A stretch of 64,000 nt of DNA from Trichothermofontia sichuanensis B231 (GCF_026240635.1 NZ_CP110848.1:2110501-2174500); one strand, 5' to 3'; positions 27,540 through 36,652 are shown, counted from the stretch's first letter. The notes: generated by a model from the sequence alone, not told the origin. Made by a program: numbers and translations.

Positions 27540-29023
27540 TCAGTTAAGGTGGCCAACTGGGCATCCATCATCGCCTGTGTCAATTCTTGTTGTTGTATGG
27601 CCCATTGTCCCCAAGCGATTAACGTATCGTGGCTGGGATATTTCAGTAGCTTGAGGTCGGTCACATTGACCTGGGTATGGCCACTGAAGCGTCTGAAATA
27701 GCGATCAAGTGCAGTCGTGTTCAAAAACACAGCTAACCCATAGGCCAATGTTTGCGGTAAGCCACGCTTATTTTGATGGAATATGTTAAGATGATTCTCG
27801 AATCCCAGCATGGCTATCTCTCCAAACACAGATGGATCAACCACGTTTGCAACAATTCGTCGTTTTTCTTCTTTGGATGAGAAACGTCGAACTATACAGT
27901 AAAAGCCGATCGGGTAAAGCCATTTTTCAGTATTAGAATTGTATACGATCGCATTAGATTTTCTGTTACCTGTAAGCGGCCATGTCGTGCCACCCTTGCT
28001 GAAATGGTTGGGATACAGTAAGGGCACTGTGTCTGCCTCTGGCATATCCCGTAAATATGCTTTCAGCCGGAAATCAACTACCGGTCCAGTTGACACTTGA
28101 ATGCCAAGCTCAGCCAAGGAGTAGCAAATGGCTGAGGGTAACTCACGGACATAGCCATTAGATGAGGAGGACGGTATATGAATAAACTTTTCTGTCTCGT
28201 CCGGCGGAACGATCTGTGCAAACGGCCATTCATAGCTAACTAAGTTATTAAAGGTGTCGTCAGTTGAAGTAGAAATTGTAACTGGCCCCTGTCGTCCACC
28301 CCGCTCAAGCCGAATAATTATGTTCTCCTGCAATACATCGTCATCTTTAAATGCTTTACTTCGGGACTCAAAGAGGTGAATATGTCGGATAGCCGTATAC
28401 TCCAAAATCAAATCTCGAAACGAGCGATAATACGGCCCGTTACAGAAACTGCGAGGGATAATTGCTACGATCTGTCCCCCCACACCAGTCAACATTACGG
28501 CTAATGCCAAAAAAGCAGCATACAAATTAACAGTTTCAATGCCAACACTACGCAAGGCTAAACGGTAGGGTGAATGGCTGTTTATCTTTTTGTAAGGTGG
28601 ATTAAGGAGTACGTGGGTATATTGAGGAAACGATTCTGCAAAGAGATTTCCGGAAAGCCAATCGGTAGCAGCATTAATAAAATCTTTTCCATAAATTGAT
28701 AAGGTAAGATCAGGATCATCGCTATATCTGTTTAGCGTTTTCGATAAGTAGGGATGCAGAGAATGATCAATTTCAAACGCATCAAGTTTTACTCGCTGGA
28801 AGTGGAATTTACCGGCTTTCCATCGTTCTAGAAAAGCGGCAGATAGTGAACCAATACCAGCCCCTGCATCCAAAAAATAGCAGTTTCCTTCCGATTCTGG
28901 GAAAAGACTAGCCATGAAGGCAGCGGTTCTAGCAGGCGTAAAGAACTGACCAAATCGTGCCTTTTTAGTTGTATGGGTATGCTGTGATAGATACAATCTA
29001 GTTTGCTCGACTGTTGATAACAA
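27536..29023 (-). CDS. Type II N6-adenine DNA methyltransferase (BsuBI/PstI type)
   Basis: A 495-residue gamma-type adenine methylase. It has F-G-Q-F-F-T-P at the start, the AdoMet site L-D-A-G-A-G-I-G-S-L near residue 52, and the catalytic L-N-P-P-Y near residue 145. Size and layout match M.PstI/M.BsuBI (about 500 residues), which protect CTGCAG; the exact site is inferred from the partner. The stop TGA overlaps the start of the endonuclease gene (ATGA), so the two were translationally coupled. The frame is intact, so methylation may continue although the endonuclease is frameshifted. Confidence 0.9.
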   Translation of the reverse strand: MLSTVEQTRLYLSQHTHTTKKARFGQFFTPARTAAFMASLFPESEGNCYFLDAGAGIGSLSAAFLERWKAGKFHFQRVKLDAFEIDHSLHPYLSKTLNRYSDDPDLTLSIYGKDFINAATDWLSGNLFAESFPQYTHVLLNPPYKKINSHSPYRLALRSVGIETVNLYAAFLALAVMLTGVGGQIVAIIPRSFCNGPYYRSFRDLILEYTAIRHIHLFESRSKAFKDDDVLQENIIIRLERGGRQGPVTISTSTDDTFNNLVSYEWPFAQIVPPDETEKFIHIPSSSSNGYVRELPSAICYSLAELGIQVSTGPVVDFRLKAYLRDMPEADTVPLLYPNHFSKGGTTWPLTGNRKSNAIVYNSNTEKWLYPIGFYCIVRRFSSKEEKRRIVANVVDPSVFGEIAMLGFENHLNIFHQNKRGLPQTLAYGLAVFLNTTALDRYFRRFSGHTQVNVTDLKLLKYPSHDTLIAWGQWAIQQQELTQAMMDAQLATLTE

Positions 29024-29156
29024 TGGTATTGATCCTCTCGCTTTGCTTAAGATTAAAAGCTAATGGTGATGAATGATTAAACCAGACAGAGGCTACCTTG
29101 GTTCTGAAAACAAAGCAAGCTAGCCGTCGAAGAGCTAGCTTTGGGGCGATTGAGTT

Positions 29157-29357
29157 TCAATCGTCGGGGAACTGCCAGCAGGCGATGTGTTCGACCCGAT
29201 CGCTCCCACAGGTACACCCTGCATCGTCAGTCGAATCGATCCACTCCCGCCCACAGGCATGGCAGTGACAAAAAATATTATTGTGATTGGCAACCGTTAG
29301 CCGCCATTGCCAATCCCGTTGTTCGGCTTCACTGAACCATTGCGATTGTTCTGACAT
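29157..29357 (-). CDS. Small cysteine-rich zinc-ribbon-like cyanobacterial protein
   Basis: A 66-residue protein starting M-S-E-Q-S-Q-W-F-S. Its Cys pattern is F-C-H-C-H-A-C-G-R-E-W, then G-C-T-C-G, then H-I-A-C-W, which would hold one zinc. The role is unknown. The frame opens 51 bp further upstream, but the chosen ATG (29357) begins a compact acidic protein. It is monocistronic between the methyltransferase and MoaD-like genes, on the same strand as both. Confidence 0.65.
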   Translation of the reverse strand: MSEQSQWFSEAEQRDWQWRLTVANHNNIFCHCHACGREWIDSTDDAGCTCGSDRVEHIACWQFPDD

Positions 29358-29457
29358 GACGATCGCGGCCCCGTTATGGTTAACTGTGCGTGTGTGGTCG
29401 CACGGCATTTAACCCAACCTACACGGTTGAACGAAACTATTGAGGAGCGCGATCGCG

Positions 29458-29733
29458 CTAGCCACCGGCTACTGCTGGAACGATACTCACTTCATCCCCA
29501 TCCTTGAGCGGGGTAGCGACACCCTCTAAAAAACGAATATCTTCGCTGTTCACATAGATATTCAAAAACCGGCGCGGTTTGCCCGCTTCATCACAAATGC
29601 GGGCCTTAATCCCTGGGCAACTACTTTCCAGAGAGTCAAGTAATTCCGCAACACTGGTCCCGCTACAGTCCACTGTAGCTTGATTATTAGTGAAAGTTTG
29701 CAGGGGAGTTGGAATCAGAACTTTAACAGCCAT
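29458..29733 (-). CDS. MoaD/ThiS-like ubiquitin-fold protein
   Basis: A 91-residue beta-grasp protein starting [11 protein letters not shown]. It contains [11 protein letters not shown] and ends with the activated tail A-V-A-G-G. MoaD-type proteins deliver sulfur in molybdopterin synthesis or other pathways. In cyanobacteria this copy usually sits directly next to threonine synthase, as here (145 bp downstream of thrC, same strand). A role in sulfur transfer is likely; the acceptor is uncertain. Confidence 0.85.
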   Translation of the reverse strand: MAVKVLIPTPLQTFTNNQATVDCSGTSVAELLDSLESSCPGIKARICDEAGKPRRFLNIYVNSEDIRFLEGVATPLKDGDEVSIVPAVAGG

Positions 29734-29878
29734 AGCAATCCAATCGTGAACTCAAACAATCAATTCGCTGACAACCAATTAACCAACAATCGGTTACCAA
29801 CAGCCCATCCGCTAATGGGTTAAGAGAGAAGAAGGGGGGCACCGCCCCCCTACCGGAGTATTACCCACTGTACTCAGA

Positions 29879-31186
29879 TTAGACCAAAACTTGTTGCCAC
29901 TCCAAACGATCGAGGGTACGGGCACGTTCGAGGGCACGCTCAAAACTTTCCAGCTTAGGTTCGATCGTCAGGGGTTCACCGATATAGCCCTGGACGGCTT
30001 CCTGAGTCTTGAGACCATTGCCGGTAATAAAGGCCACGGTGGTTTCATCAGGATCAATCTTACCCGCTTCTGCCAACTTCTTCAGGACCGCGATCGTGGT
30101 GCCGCCCGCTGTTTCCGTGAAGATGCCTTCTGTTTCCGCCAGCAGCTTAATCCCTTCGACAATTTCCGCATCGGTAACGGCTTCGATCGCGCCATTTGTC
30201 TTTTGGGCTTGCTCCACGGCATACACCCCATCAGCGGGATTCCCAATGGCAATAGACTTGGCGATCGTGTTGGGTTTCACTGGGGTAATAAAGTCACGGC
30301 CCTCACGCCACGCCTGAGCAATCGGGGAGCACCCTTCAGCTTGGGCACCGCTGCACCGTACCGTCTTCTCTTCCACCAAACCTACCTTAATCAGTTCTTG
30401 GAAGCCCTTATAGATCTTGGTATAGAGAGAACCGGAGGCTAGGGGAGCCACAATGTGATCGGGGAGTTGCCAACCCAATTGTTCCGCGACTTCATAGCCG
30501 AGGGTCTTTGAGCCTTCCGAGTAGTAGGGCCGCAGGTTGATATTCACAAAGCCCCAACCGTGGGTATTCGCCACCTCGGAACACAGGCGATTGACTTGAT
30601 CATAATTGCCTTGGACGGCCATCACGGTGGGACCGTAGATCAAGGTTCCCAGGACTTTCCCTGCTTCCAGATCAGCAGGGATAAATACACAGCAGTCCAA
30701 ACCCGCGTGGGCAGCGATCGCTGCCGTCGAATTGGCCAAATTCCCCGTACTGGCGCAGGACACTGTGGTGAACCCCAACTCCCGTGCCCGTGTCAGAGCC
30801 ACCGACACCACCCGATCCTTAAAGCTGAGGGTAGGCATGTTGACAGCGTCGTTTTTGAGATAAAGCTTTTTCAGCCCTAAGCGACGGGCCAGCCGATGGG
30901 CCTGGACCAAGGGAGTCATTCCCGTACCTACATCGATCGGGGTGTTGGTTTCCACAGGCAGAAAGGGACGATAGCGCCAGATTGAGTTCGGTCCCGCCTC
31001 GATGGTTTCCCGGGTCACGGTTTGCCGTAGCCGCCCGTAGTCGTAGGTCACTTCCAGGGGACCAAAACACAATTCACAAACATGAATAGCTTTGGCTTCA
31101 TATTCAGCACCACACTCCTTACAACGCAGCCCCTCAAAGTAATGGGCTTGATGGGTGTGGCTAGGACGGGTTACAGCTTGGGTCAT
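29879..31186 (-). CDS. thrC: Threonine synthase
   Basis: A 435-residue PLP enzyme converting O-phosphohomoserine to threonine. It begins M-T-Q-A-V-T-R, has a Cys-rich N-terminal segment (L-R-C-K-E-C-G-A-E-Y and C-E-L-C-F-G) and the PLP lysine in L-S-F-K-D-R. Later motifs include S-T-G-N-L-A-N-S-T-A and T-A-G-G-T-T. The upstream frame is open to 31285, but the conserved cyanobacterial start is at 31186. The downstream MoaD-like gene may be in the same transcript. Confidence 0.94.
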   Translation of the reverse strand: MTQAVTRPSHTHQAHYFEGLRCKECGAEYEAKAIHVCELCFGPLEVTYDYGRLRQTVTRETIEAGPNSIWRYRPFLPVETNTPIDVGTGMTPLVQAHRLARRLGLKKLYLKNDAVNMPTLSFKDRVVSVALTRARELGFTTVSCASTGNLANSTAAIAAHAGLDCCVFIPADLEAGKVLGTLIYGPTVMAVQGNYDQVNRLCSEVANTHGWGFVNINLRPYYSEGSKTLGYEVAEQLGWQLPDHIVAPLASGSLYTKIYKGFQELIKVGLVEEKTVRCSGAQAEGCSPIAQAWREGRDFITPVKPNTIAKSIAIGNPADGVYAVEQAQKTNGAIEAVTDAEIVEGIKLLAETEGIFTETAGGTTIAVLKKLAEAGKIDPDETTVAFITGNGLKTQEAVQGYIGEPLTIEPKLESFERALERARTLDRLEWQQVLV

Positions 31187-31523
31187 GACTAGGGGTTCCT
31201 TTGACGCGTCAACGTGGAAGAGTGGACTCAACTCGCAGTGCTTTATCTCGTTCAGGATGCTAGCACACCCCAGATCCCTCGTCAAATATACCCGACTATT
31301 TTTGTCGGGATTTCAGCTTTGTCCAAGCTATGCTGTTTGGACAGGCCGCATGGTCCTGGTCCTTAAGGCGTAATTCTTGGATCTTTCTTGGATCTGATGT
31401 CAGGATCTGGTATCAAGCTGTATTCCCAATTGGCACCTACCCGTCAAAACCAGTACAGTTACAAGCAGACAAGTACGCCATGCTGAATTACGTATTGCGC
31501 CGGCCAAACCTGGAGATTAGATA

Positions 31524-31685
31524 ATGGCAACTGTGCTACTGCTCCTCCTTTTCATTTTCCTGGTCTGGAATTTCTACTGTATGAAGCGGGCTGAAGGCGA
31601 AATTCGCCGCCAGCAACAGCATAAAATTGACGATCTGGAACATTTTGTCGAACGGCGATCGGGCTATAACCGGGGTTGGGATTAG
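31524..31685 (+). CDS. Small single-membrane-span protein (53 aa)
   Basis: An ATG at 31524 opens a 53-residue frame: M-A-T-V then a membrane helix L-L-L-L-L-F-I-F-L-V-W, followed by a charged tail (K-R-A-E-G-E-I-R-R-Q-Q-Q) ending R-G-W-D. The frame has good codon structure with third-position G/C. It stops at 31683-31685, overlapping the end of the convergent flavoprotein gene. I do not recognise the family; it looks like a small thylakoid or plasma membrane protein. The start is chosen by the hydrophobic segment; there is no strong ribosome site. Confidence 0.6.
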   Translation: MATVLLLLLFIFLVWNFYCMKRAEGEIRRQQQHKIDDLEHFVERRSGYNRGWD

Positions 31686-32914
31686 GGGTTCCCCATTGCC
31701 TGGCCAGCCAACCAGCCGGTTGTCCAGGCGCTTTGGAAGTTAAAGCCGCCAGTGATCCCGTCGATATCTAAAATTTCACCCGCCAAATAAAGGCCAGGGC
31801 AGCAACGACTGGCCATACTTTTGAAGTCTACTTCTGGCAGGGATACCCCGCCACAGGTGACAAACTCTTCCTTAAAAATCCCTTTGCCTTTGACCGTGTA
31901 TTCTCCCCGCAGAAGTTGGTCGCTAAGTTGGTTCAGGGCACTTTTTGATAGCTCCGCCCAACGGCGATCGGGGGCAATCCCCCCATGCTTGACCAGGCTT
32001 TGCCAGAGACGGCGGGGCAGGGGCAGAGGACAGTGGGCCGCGATCGCTCGTTTGGCCCAGGTTTGCTTCATAGTCAGTAGGTGGGTGCGCAGGCGGTCTG
32101 CAGTGAAGTCGGGGACCCAGTTGATGATGAGGCGGGCTTGATAGTGATGGTCATGGAGCGATCGCGCCCCCCAAGCCGATAGTTTGAGGACAGCAGGTCC
32201 ACTCAGACCCCAATGGGTAATGAGCAAAGAACCCGTTTGGGTGAAGGTTTGAGTCCCCACCTGTAGACGCAGATGAACGTTGGCAACACTGACCCCCGCT
32301 AGATCTTGCAACCGGGGATCGACCACATTAAAGGTAAACAGCGATGGGACAGGGGGTTGGAGGGTATGCCCTAACTGTTGTGCTATCTGATAACCACGGG
32401 GATGACTGCCAGTGGCCAGTAGGACCCGATCGCTCGTAATTTCGTTACCCGATCGCAGGGTGATCTCGAATTGTTGGTCGTGGATGGCAACCTGGGTTAC
32501 GGGGCTGTGGGTCTGTAATTCCACGCCAGCTCGATCAGCCGCTTGCAACAAGCATTGAACGATCGTCTCAGCGTTGTTGCTGGTTGGAAACATGCGGCCA
32601 TCGGCTTCAGTCTTGAGTTGAACGCCGTGGGCAGCAAACCAGGCGATCGTGTTGTGGGGTTGGAAGCGGGTAAAGGCACCCCGTAGTGCCCGACCACCCC
32701 GCGGATAGGCTTGACAGAGGAGAGCGGGGTCAAAACAGGCGTGGGTGACATTACAACGTCCACCACCAGCAATACGCACCTTGGCGAGGGGTTGGGGTCC
32801 CGCTTCCAGGATCAAAACGTGCACATGGGGATGGGCCTCTGCTGCCGCGATCGCCCCAAAGACACCGGCTGCTCCTCCGCCAATAACTGTGATCCTTACT
32901 GGGTTGAGCGACAA
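31682..32914 (-). CDS. HI0933/BaiN-type NAD(P)/FAD-dependent oxidoreductase
   Basis: A 410-residue flavoprotein. The dinucleotide-binding motif [10 protein letters not shown] is at the N-terminus, followed by I-A-G-G-G-R-C-N, the family hallmark, near residue 50. It ends with '[16 protein letters not shown]', also typical. Enzymes of this group are poorly characterised (BaiN acts on bile acids in one gut bacterium). The start is TTG 32914 with AGGGGG upstream. Overlap with the small gene at 31524 is only 4 bp. Confidence 0.88.
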   Translation of the reverse strand: MSLNPVRITVIGGGAAGVFGAIAAAEAHPHVHVLILEAGPQPLAKVRIAGGGRCNVTHACFDPALLCQAYPRGGRALRGAFTRFQPHNTIAWFAAHGVQLKTEADGRMFPTSNNAETIVQCLLQAADRAGVELQTHSPVTQVAIHDQQFEITLRSGNEITSDRVLLATGSHPRGYQIAQQLGHTLQPPVPSLFTFNVVDPRLQDLAGVSVANVHLRLQVGTQTFTQTGSLLITHWGLSGPAVLKLSAWGARSLHDHHYQARLIINWVPDFTADRLRTHLLTMKQTWAKRAIAAHCPLPLPRRLWQSLVKHGGIAPDRRWAELSKSALNQLSDQLLRGEYTVKGKGIFKEEFVTCGGVSLPEVDFKSMASRCCPGLYLAGEILDIDGITGGFNFQSAWTTGWLAGQAMGNP

Positions 32915-33049
32915 CCGACCGTTCCCCCTACTGGTGACTGGTTGCAGAACTAGAATTGATAGTACGGCGATCGGGTTGAATCGCGATCGTAACCTCAGAA
33001 GAGTTGTACCCTTTGCAGGTTGCGCCGATCGATCGCCAGGCTCCGATCA

Positions 33050-33385
33050 GGGGCATTCCACAATCGATGTTGCCGCTGCGGTGTCGAAGGCAGCCCTAGA
33101 GGGGCATGATCCCCTCTGTACTCAAGCCATGCAAATCTTTCTGAGCGCCTACGGTGCGGAAGCCGGCAACTTCGCTCTAAAATTATTGCCCTATGGCGGC
33201 TTATACATTGCGGGGGGAATTGCGCCCAAGATTCTGCCCCTGTTAGAAGGGGGGAATTCATGGCGGCGTTTAAGGATAAGGGGCGGTTTCGAGCAATCTT
33301 GGAACAAATTTCCGTACAGGTGGTTTTGAATCCCCAAGTGGGCTTGCTTGGTGCTGCCCTATATGCAGCCCAAGAGATCCCCTAA
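33050..33385 (+). pseudogene. Glucokinase remnant (5' truncated, frameshifted)
   Basis: The frame [10 protein letters not shown] followed by [11 protein letters not shown] and [12 protein letters not shown] matches the C-terminal third of cyanobacterial glucokinase (Glk). Near 33250 the frame shifts within a G-rich run, then continues as [11 protein letters not shown] and V-V-L-N-P-Q-V-G to the TAA at 33383. The N-terminal ATP-binding half is absent. It is a decayed fragment next to the integron-like region. Confidence 0.75.
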
Positions 33386-33511
33386 CTAGCCACTCTGGTT
33401 AAATCTCGTTCCCTGTCGCTTAGCTATCGCCTGGAAACATCCTAAAATGCGCTCCCCTTCCCCTGCTAAAGGATAATCTTCAGGCAACCGTCCTAACCGA
33501 AATACCAAGCA
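33386..33511. other. Gap at the far end of the integron-like region
   Basis: It has no coding frame. It separates the glucokinase remnant from the first attC-like site and may be cassette junk. Confidence 0.4.
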
Positions 33512-33597
33512 GCCCAACGACCAAGATAAGCGGCGGCAGATAACCTCGAATAGCACCAACAACTCTCAACTGTCCGCTGCGTTGGGGTTGTTGGGAT
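33512..33597 (-). other. attC-like recombination site, second cassette
   Basis: On the minus strand the core R' reads GTTGGGC (fits GTTRRRY), with a partner CCCAAC at the other end and a pair of G+C-rich arms (CAGCGGACAG and CTGCCGCCGC) that form an imperfect hairpin. It lies directly after the end of the BrnA-like pseudogene, where an attC is expected. Not tested with a motif program. Confidence 0.5.
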
Positions 33598-33620
33598 GCT
33601 GGCTGCAACCTAGACCCAAG

Positions 33621-33905
33621 CTAACGCCCAGTTACTTCACCTAGTGCCTCTTGCAGCACTTCATCACTGACACCATGACGCTTTAAACTTGCGATCAACG
33701 CAGACACCGTATCGCCTTCTAAACGCTCTAAGTCAGTCCGCAACCCCTGCCCAATATAAGCCCGCACTAGGGGTTGATACCCGGAGAAACCAAGCAATGG
33801 GGCAACTCACTTCAAATCCTCAATCACATCTTCAGGCATCCGAATCGTAATCGTTGTCATGGGACGATTCCGATTTAACCGCTTTTTCAACGCTTCAGCT
33901 TTCAT
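33621..33905 (-). pseudogene. BrnA-type antitoxin with an in-frame TGA
   Basis: 95 codons. It starts M-K-A-E-A-L-K-K-R-L and has M-P-E-D-V-I-E-D-L-K, then TGA at 33807-33809, and continues V-A-P-L-L-G-F-S-G-Y-Q-P-L-V-R-A-Y and G-Q-G-L-R. Homologues have Arg at the interruption (D-L-K-R-V-A-P), so CGA became TGA. BrnA neutralises BrnT and represses the operon. Its start overlaps the BrnT end (TATGAAAGCTGA). Confidence 0.8.
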
Positions 33906-34191
33906 AATATTGCCGCTCCTTGCGTGTTGCTCTGCGAGCAGAGACGATCCGAATGATGTCGTTTTCGCGCTCAATGAAGACAACGTACAACAAATTCCAA
34001 CGTCACTCTAACCCAATAATGGCATCTCGGGCCTCATCGTTACGACTCGCATCAACCACCACAAGCATTGGATCAAAGAAGGCTTCTGCGGCTTGCTAAA
34101 ACGTGACACCATTATGGTTTATTGGGGTGATCCTGGCTTTTTCGTCATTCCAGACAAAACTAATGCCGTTGGGCACGAAATACACATCCAT
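33895..34191 (-). pseudogene. BrnT-type toxin (RNase family) with TAG and TGA interruptions
   Basis: 99 codons. It starts M-D-V-Y-F-V-P and has F-V-W-N-D-E-K-A, then V-T-F-TAG (34096-34098), then Q-A-A-E-A-F-F-D-P, D-A-S-R-N-D-E-A-R, TGA at 34003-34005, then R-W-N-L-L-Y-V-V and I-R-I-V-S-A-R-R-A-T. This is the BrnT RNase toxin pattern. Two nonsense codons in the same frame make the toxin inactive. Confidence 0.8.
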
Positions 34192-34317
34192 GCCTGGAGT
34201 GTAAGCAGGCTGTATTTACATTGTCAATACATATTTCGTATCCTGAGGCGTTGACGCGATCACTTTCGACACTCAACAGAAGCGATTTGAGTACCGTCCC
34301 AACCGAAGGCTAAAGCA

Positions 34318-34404
34318 GTCCAACGACCAAGTTCACCGGACGCGATAACCTTTGCAACTCAACTGACCAGTGTGCGGCGTTTCGGTGCAGCGACTTGTTA
34401 TGAC
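34318..34404 (-). other. attC-like recombination site, first cassette
   Basis: On the minus strand it reads (T)CATAAC as R'', then an imperfect hairpin with CAAGTCGCTGCACCG paired to CGGTGAACTTG, and ends with GTTGGAC, a perfect GTTRRRY R' core. It follows the end of the PIN-type cassette and precedes the BrnT start, exactly as a cassette junction should. Confidence 0.55.
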
Positions 34405-34428
34405 GCACTGAACGCGGCTCCAATTCCT

Positions 34429-34826
34429 TCACCCAGCATCATTGATAGTATCAACATCTTCAGGCAAAACAACAGAAATTCCTGAATTTGCAAATCCAGC
34501 AGCATCACGAGTAACGATCGCATCAACACTATACGCTACCGCACAAGCATACTGTACTGCATCTTCAAAATCCTCCAAATCTAATGCAAGAGCTTGTTCT
34601 AGGATCTCTAAATCGACTGTACAGATGTTTAAGTCGCTTAATACCTGAGTAACTGCATCCTGCGCCACTGCCCTACCTACTGCCCTACGAACATTGTCGT
34701 TGCTGCGATAAATCCCTCAATTTCCCCAGCATCAATCCGCTCAAATAATCTTGCTGCATTTTCGACAAACGGCTCTCGTTCTCGTAAAAAATCAAGAACA
34801 ACATTAATATCAATCAGAACTCGCAT
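34429..34826 (-). pseudogene. PIN-domain toxin (VapC-type) with a frameshift
   Basis: It starts M-R-V-L-I-D-I-N-V-V-L-D-F-L (first acidic residue present) and runs to I-A-A-T-T-M-F-V, then breaks at TAG. The downstream frame continues R-A-V-G-R-A-V-A-Q-D-A-V-T-Q, D-L-E-D-F-E-D-A-V-Q and T-R-D-A-A-G-F-A, the second acidic part. A small deletion near 34690 has removed a few codons and changed the frame. It is a normally VapC-like RNase toxin paired with the upstream antitoxin. Confidence 0.78.
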
Positions 34827-35047
34827 TATTGATACTTCTGAGTCAGATAGGTTACATAATCCGCTTGGGCGGTGCTTTCCCCCGTGGCTACCGAAATCTT
34901 AGAAACACCTCGCAACCGCGACAAGTTTTTCCGCTTGGGCTTGAGGTTTGCTTCTCGCTTCAACGAGTCTAGAAGAATTTGCACCAACTGCCAGCGATCG
35001 CCAGTAGGCAACTGCAATGCCTGATTTTGGATGTCTTGTAACGTCAT
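34826..35047 (-). CDS. Antitoxin-like protein of the PIN-type toxin cassette
   Basis: A 73-residue protein starting M-T-L-Q-D-I-Q-N-Q-A-L, with L-P-T-G-D-R-W-Q-L-V-Q-I-L-L and a basic centre (K-P-K-R-K-N-L). It ends with TAATG overlapping the toxin start, so toxin and antitoxin were coupled. This small cyanobacterial antitoxin family is common before PIN toxins. The frame is intact, so it might still be made without its toxin. It reads away from the integrase remnant. Confidence 0.7.
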   Translation of the reverse strand: MTLQDIQNQALQLPTGDRWQLVQILLDSLKREANLKPKRKNLSRLRGVSKISVATGESTAQADYVTYLTQKYQ

Positions 35048-35110
35048 TAGCCCTTTCCTAGCAACTCTTAATCTATTGTAAATGCTGCTGCCGTTACCAC
35101 CTGAAAGCAC

Positions 35111-35424
35111 TACCGGGTCAAGATTTCATACTACCTAACCTTAACCGCCAACAGATAAGCTTCTGGTTGCGCCTCAACCGAGAAAAGAACTAAGCAGCAT
35201 AACGTGCATGTTGAGCGGCTATCACAACTTCTGTTACAACGATCAAATTTAATAGTCCGCTCCAGCAAAATTGTTCTACTTGGGAATTGTTTGTTAATCG
35301 GCTACAATAAGACGATTTTATCCATGATGCAAGCAGACTATGCTTGAGTTACTATCAATACCTACAATTAAATCAGTAGAACTAGATATTCAGCGTAAGA
35401 TCTGATGGATAAGTCCGGATAATG
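35111..35424. other. Gap between the antitoxin cassette and the integrase remnant
   Basis: It holds the attI/attC candidate above and an unrecognisable 5' part of the integrase, including the string A-Y-H-A-D-S-R in a degenerate frame. No intact gene is seen. Confidence 0.5.
35172..35217. other. Possible attI or attC remnant beside the integrase
   Basis: CCTCAAC at 35172 and GTTGAGC at 35210 (fits GTTRRRY) flank a short spacer. It lies between the first cassette and the integrase fragment, where attI is expected. The evidence is two short cores only. Confidence 0.35.
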
Positions 35425-35874
35425 GGAGCTTATCATGCAGATTCGCGTGATAATACTAAGCACTTCAGCCTCAAGACCGAGAAGTCCTACGTTTACTACA
35501 TCCGCAACTTCATCCTGTTTCACGGTAAATGCCATCCCAAGGATATGGGGACTGATGAGATCCGGACCTACCTGGCACATCTGGCGCTTGAACGCTCTGT
35601 TGCCGCTCCACGCAAACAGTCGCCCTGAGTGCCTTGGTGTTTCTTTACCGTCAAGTCTTGCAGGTCGATCTCCCCTGTATTGAAGATATTGAACGAGCCA
35701 AGCGGCCTGAACGGCTACCTGTCGTCTTTATCCGATCGGAGGTGAAGCAGATTTTGCGCACTTGGATGGAGTTAACCACTTGGTTGCAAGTTTGCTCTAT
35801 GGCAGCGGTTTGTGCCTCATGGAGGGCCTGCGGCTGCGGGTCAAAGATATCGATTCGGAGCACCCTTGTGCTAT
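35425..35874 (+). pseudogene. Integron-type (IntI-like) tyrosine recombinase remnant, multiply frameshifted
   Basis: Three frames give consecutive parts of an IntI/XerC-type N-terminal region: H-F-S-L-K-T-E-K-S-Y-V-Y-Y-I-R-N-F, then L-V-F-L-Y-R-Q-V-L with [13 protein letters not shown], then [14 protein letters not shown]. The last stretch carries R-L-R-V-K-D-I, close to the first catalytic Arg region. Frame changes lie near 35610 and 35758. The C-terminal half with the remaining R-H-R-H-Y residues is gone, replaced by unrelated sequence. Confidence 0.75.
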
Positions 35875-35965
35875 CCCATTAGCGGGGCGATTTTGCTCGA
35901 CACCCCAGCCCTCTGAAAGATTGGGTGCCTTACAATCAAGATACGGTTTCACCATCCTAGTGATT

Positions 35966-36652
35966 ATGGTCTTGCCACAACCGCCGCATTCGATCATTGT
36001 TCCTCCCCTAGAAAGTGGCGATCGCCTGACTCGTGCCGAGTTTGAACACCGCTACCAGGCAACTCCCGAAAAATTCAAGGCTGAACTGATTGAAGGAGTG
36101 GTTTACGTGGCATCTGCCGTCAAAGTCTTTCACGGTACACCCCATGCCGCTTTAATGACTTGGTTGGGAGTCTATTGGACGGCTACACCGGGTGTGAGCG
36201 TTGCTGACAACAGCACCCTTCGCTTGGATATGGACAACGAACCCCAACCTGATGCCCTGTTGCGCTTTGAAACCGGCGGTACTTCACGAATTAGTGAGGA
36301 TGGTTACATTGAAGGGGCACCGGAACTGGTTGCAGAAATTGCCACTAGCAGTGCAGCCATTGACTTAGGGGCTAAGAAAACGGTCTATCGTCGCAATGGA
36401 GTGCAGGAGTATTTGGTGTGGCAGACTTTTGAAAATCGCTTCAGTTGGTTTCGGTTGCAGGCAGAGGCGTTTGTTTTGGTGGAACCTGATGCTGAGGGCA
36501 TTATTCGTAGCACTGTGTTTCCAGGCTTGTGGTTGGCAGTGGATGCGTTGCTAGCGGGCAGGATGATGGCGGTGTTGAATGTGCTACAAGCTGGCATCGC
36601 TGACCCGGCCCATCAGGGGTTTGTGCAGGCGTTGGCGGGACGATCGGCATGA
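35966..36652 (+). CDS. Uma2-family (DUF820) endonuclease-like protein
   Basis: A 228-residue protein with the PD-(D/E)xK-like Uma2 fold: A-E-L-I-E-G-V-V-Y, later [19 protein letters not shown] and [12 protein letters not shown]. The family is greatly expanded in cyanobacteria, with unknown biological role. The start is M-V-L-P-Q-P-P-H at 35966; the longer frame starting at 35762 is part of the integrase remnant. It appears intact. Confidence 0.88.
   Translation: MVLPQPPHSIIVPPLESGDRLTRAEFEHRYQATPEKFKAELIEGVVYVASAVKVFHGTPHAALMTWLGVYWTATPGVSVADNSTLRLDMDNEPQPDALLRFETGGTSRISEDGYIEGAPELVAEIATSSAAIDLGAKKTVYRRNGVQEYLVWQTFENRFSWFRLQAEAFVLVEPDAEGIIRSTVFPGLWLAVDALLAGRMMAVLNVLQAGIADPAHQGFVQALAGRSA

Noticed and set aside
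31186-31285. thrC start at 31285
   Set aside because: The extra 33 residues are not conserved-looking; the family start fits 31186.
9687-34191. Genome-wide TGA reassignment
   Set aside because: rnpA, the PH gene, the methyltransferase and others end with TGA in normal places, so TGA is a true stop here.
35762-35965. N-terminal extension of the Uma2 protein
   Set aside because: It encodes the integrase fragment, not Uma2; the Uma2 start is 35966.
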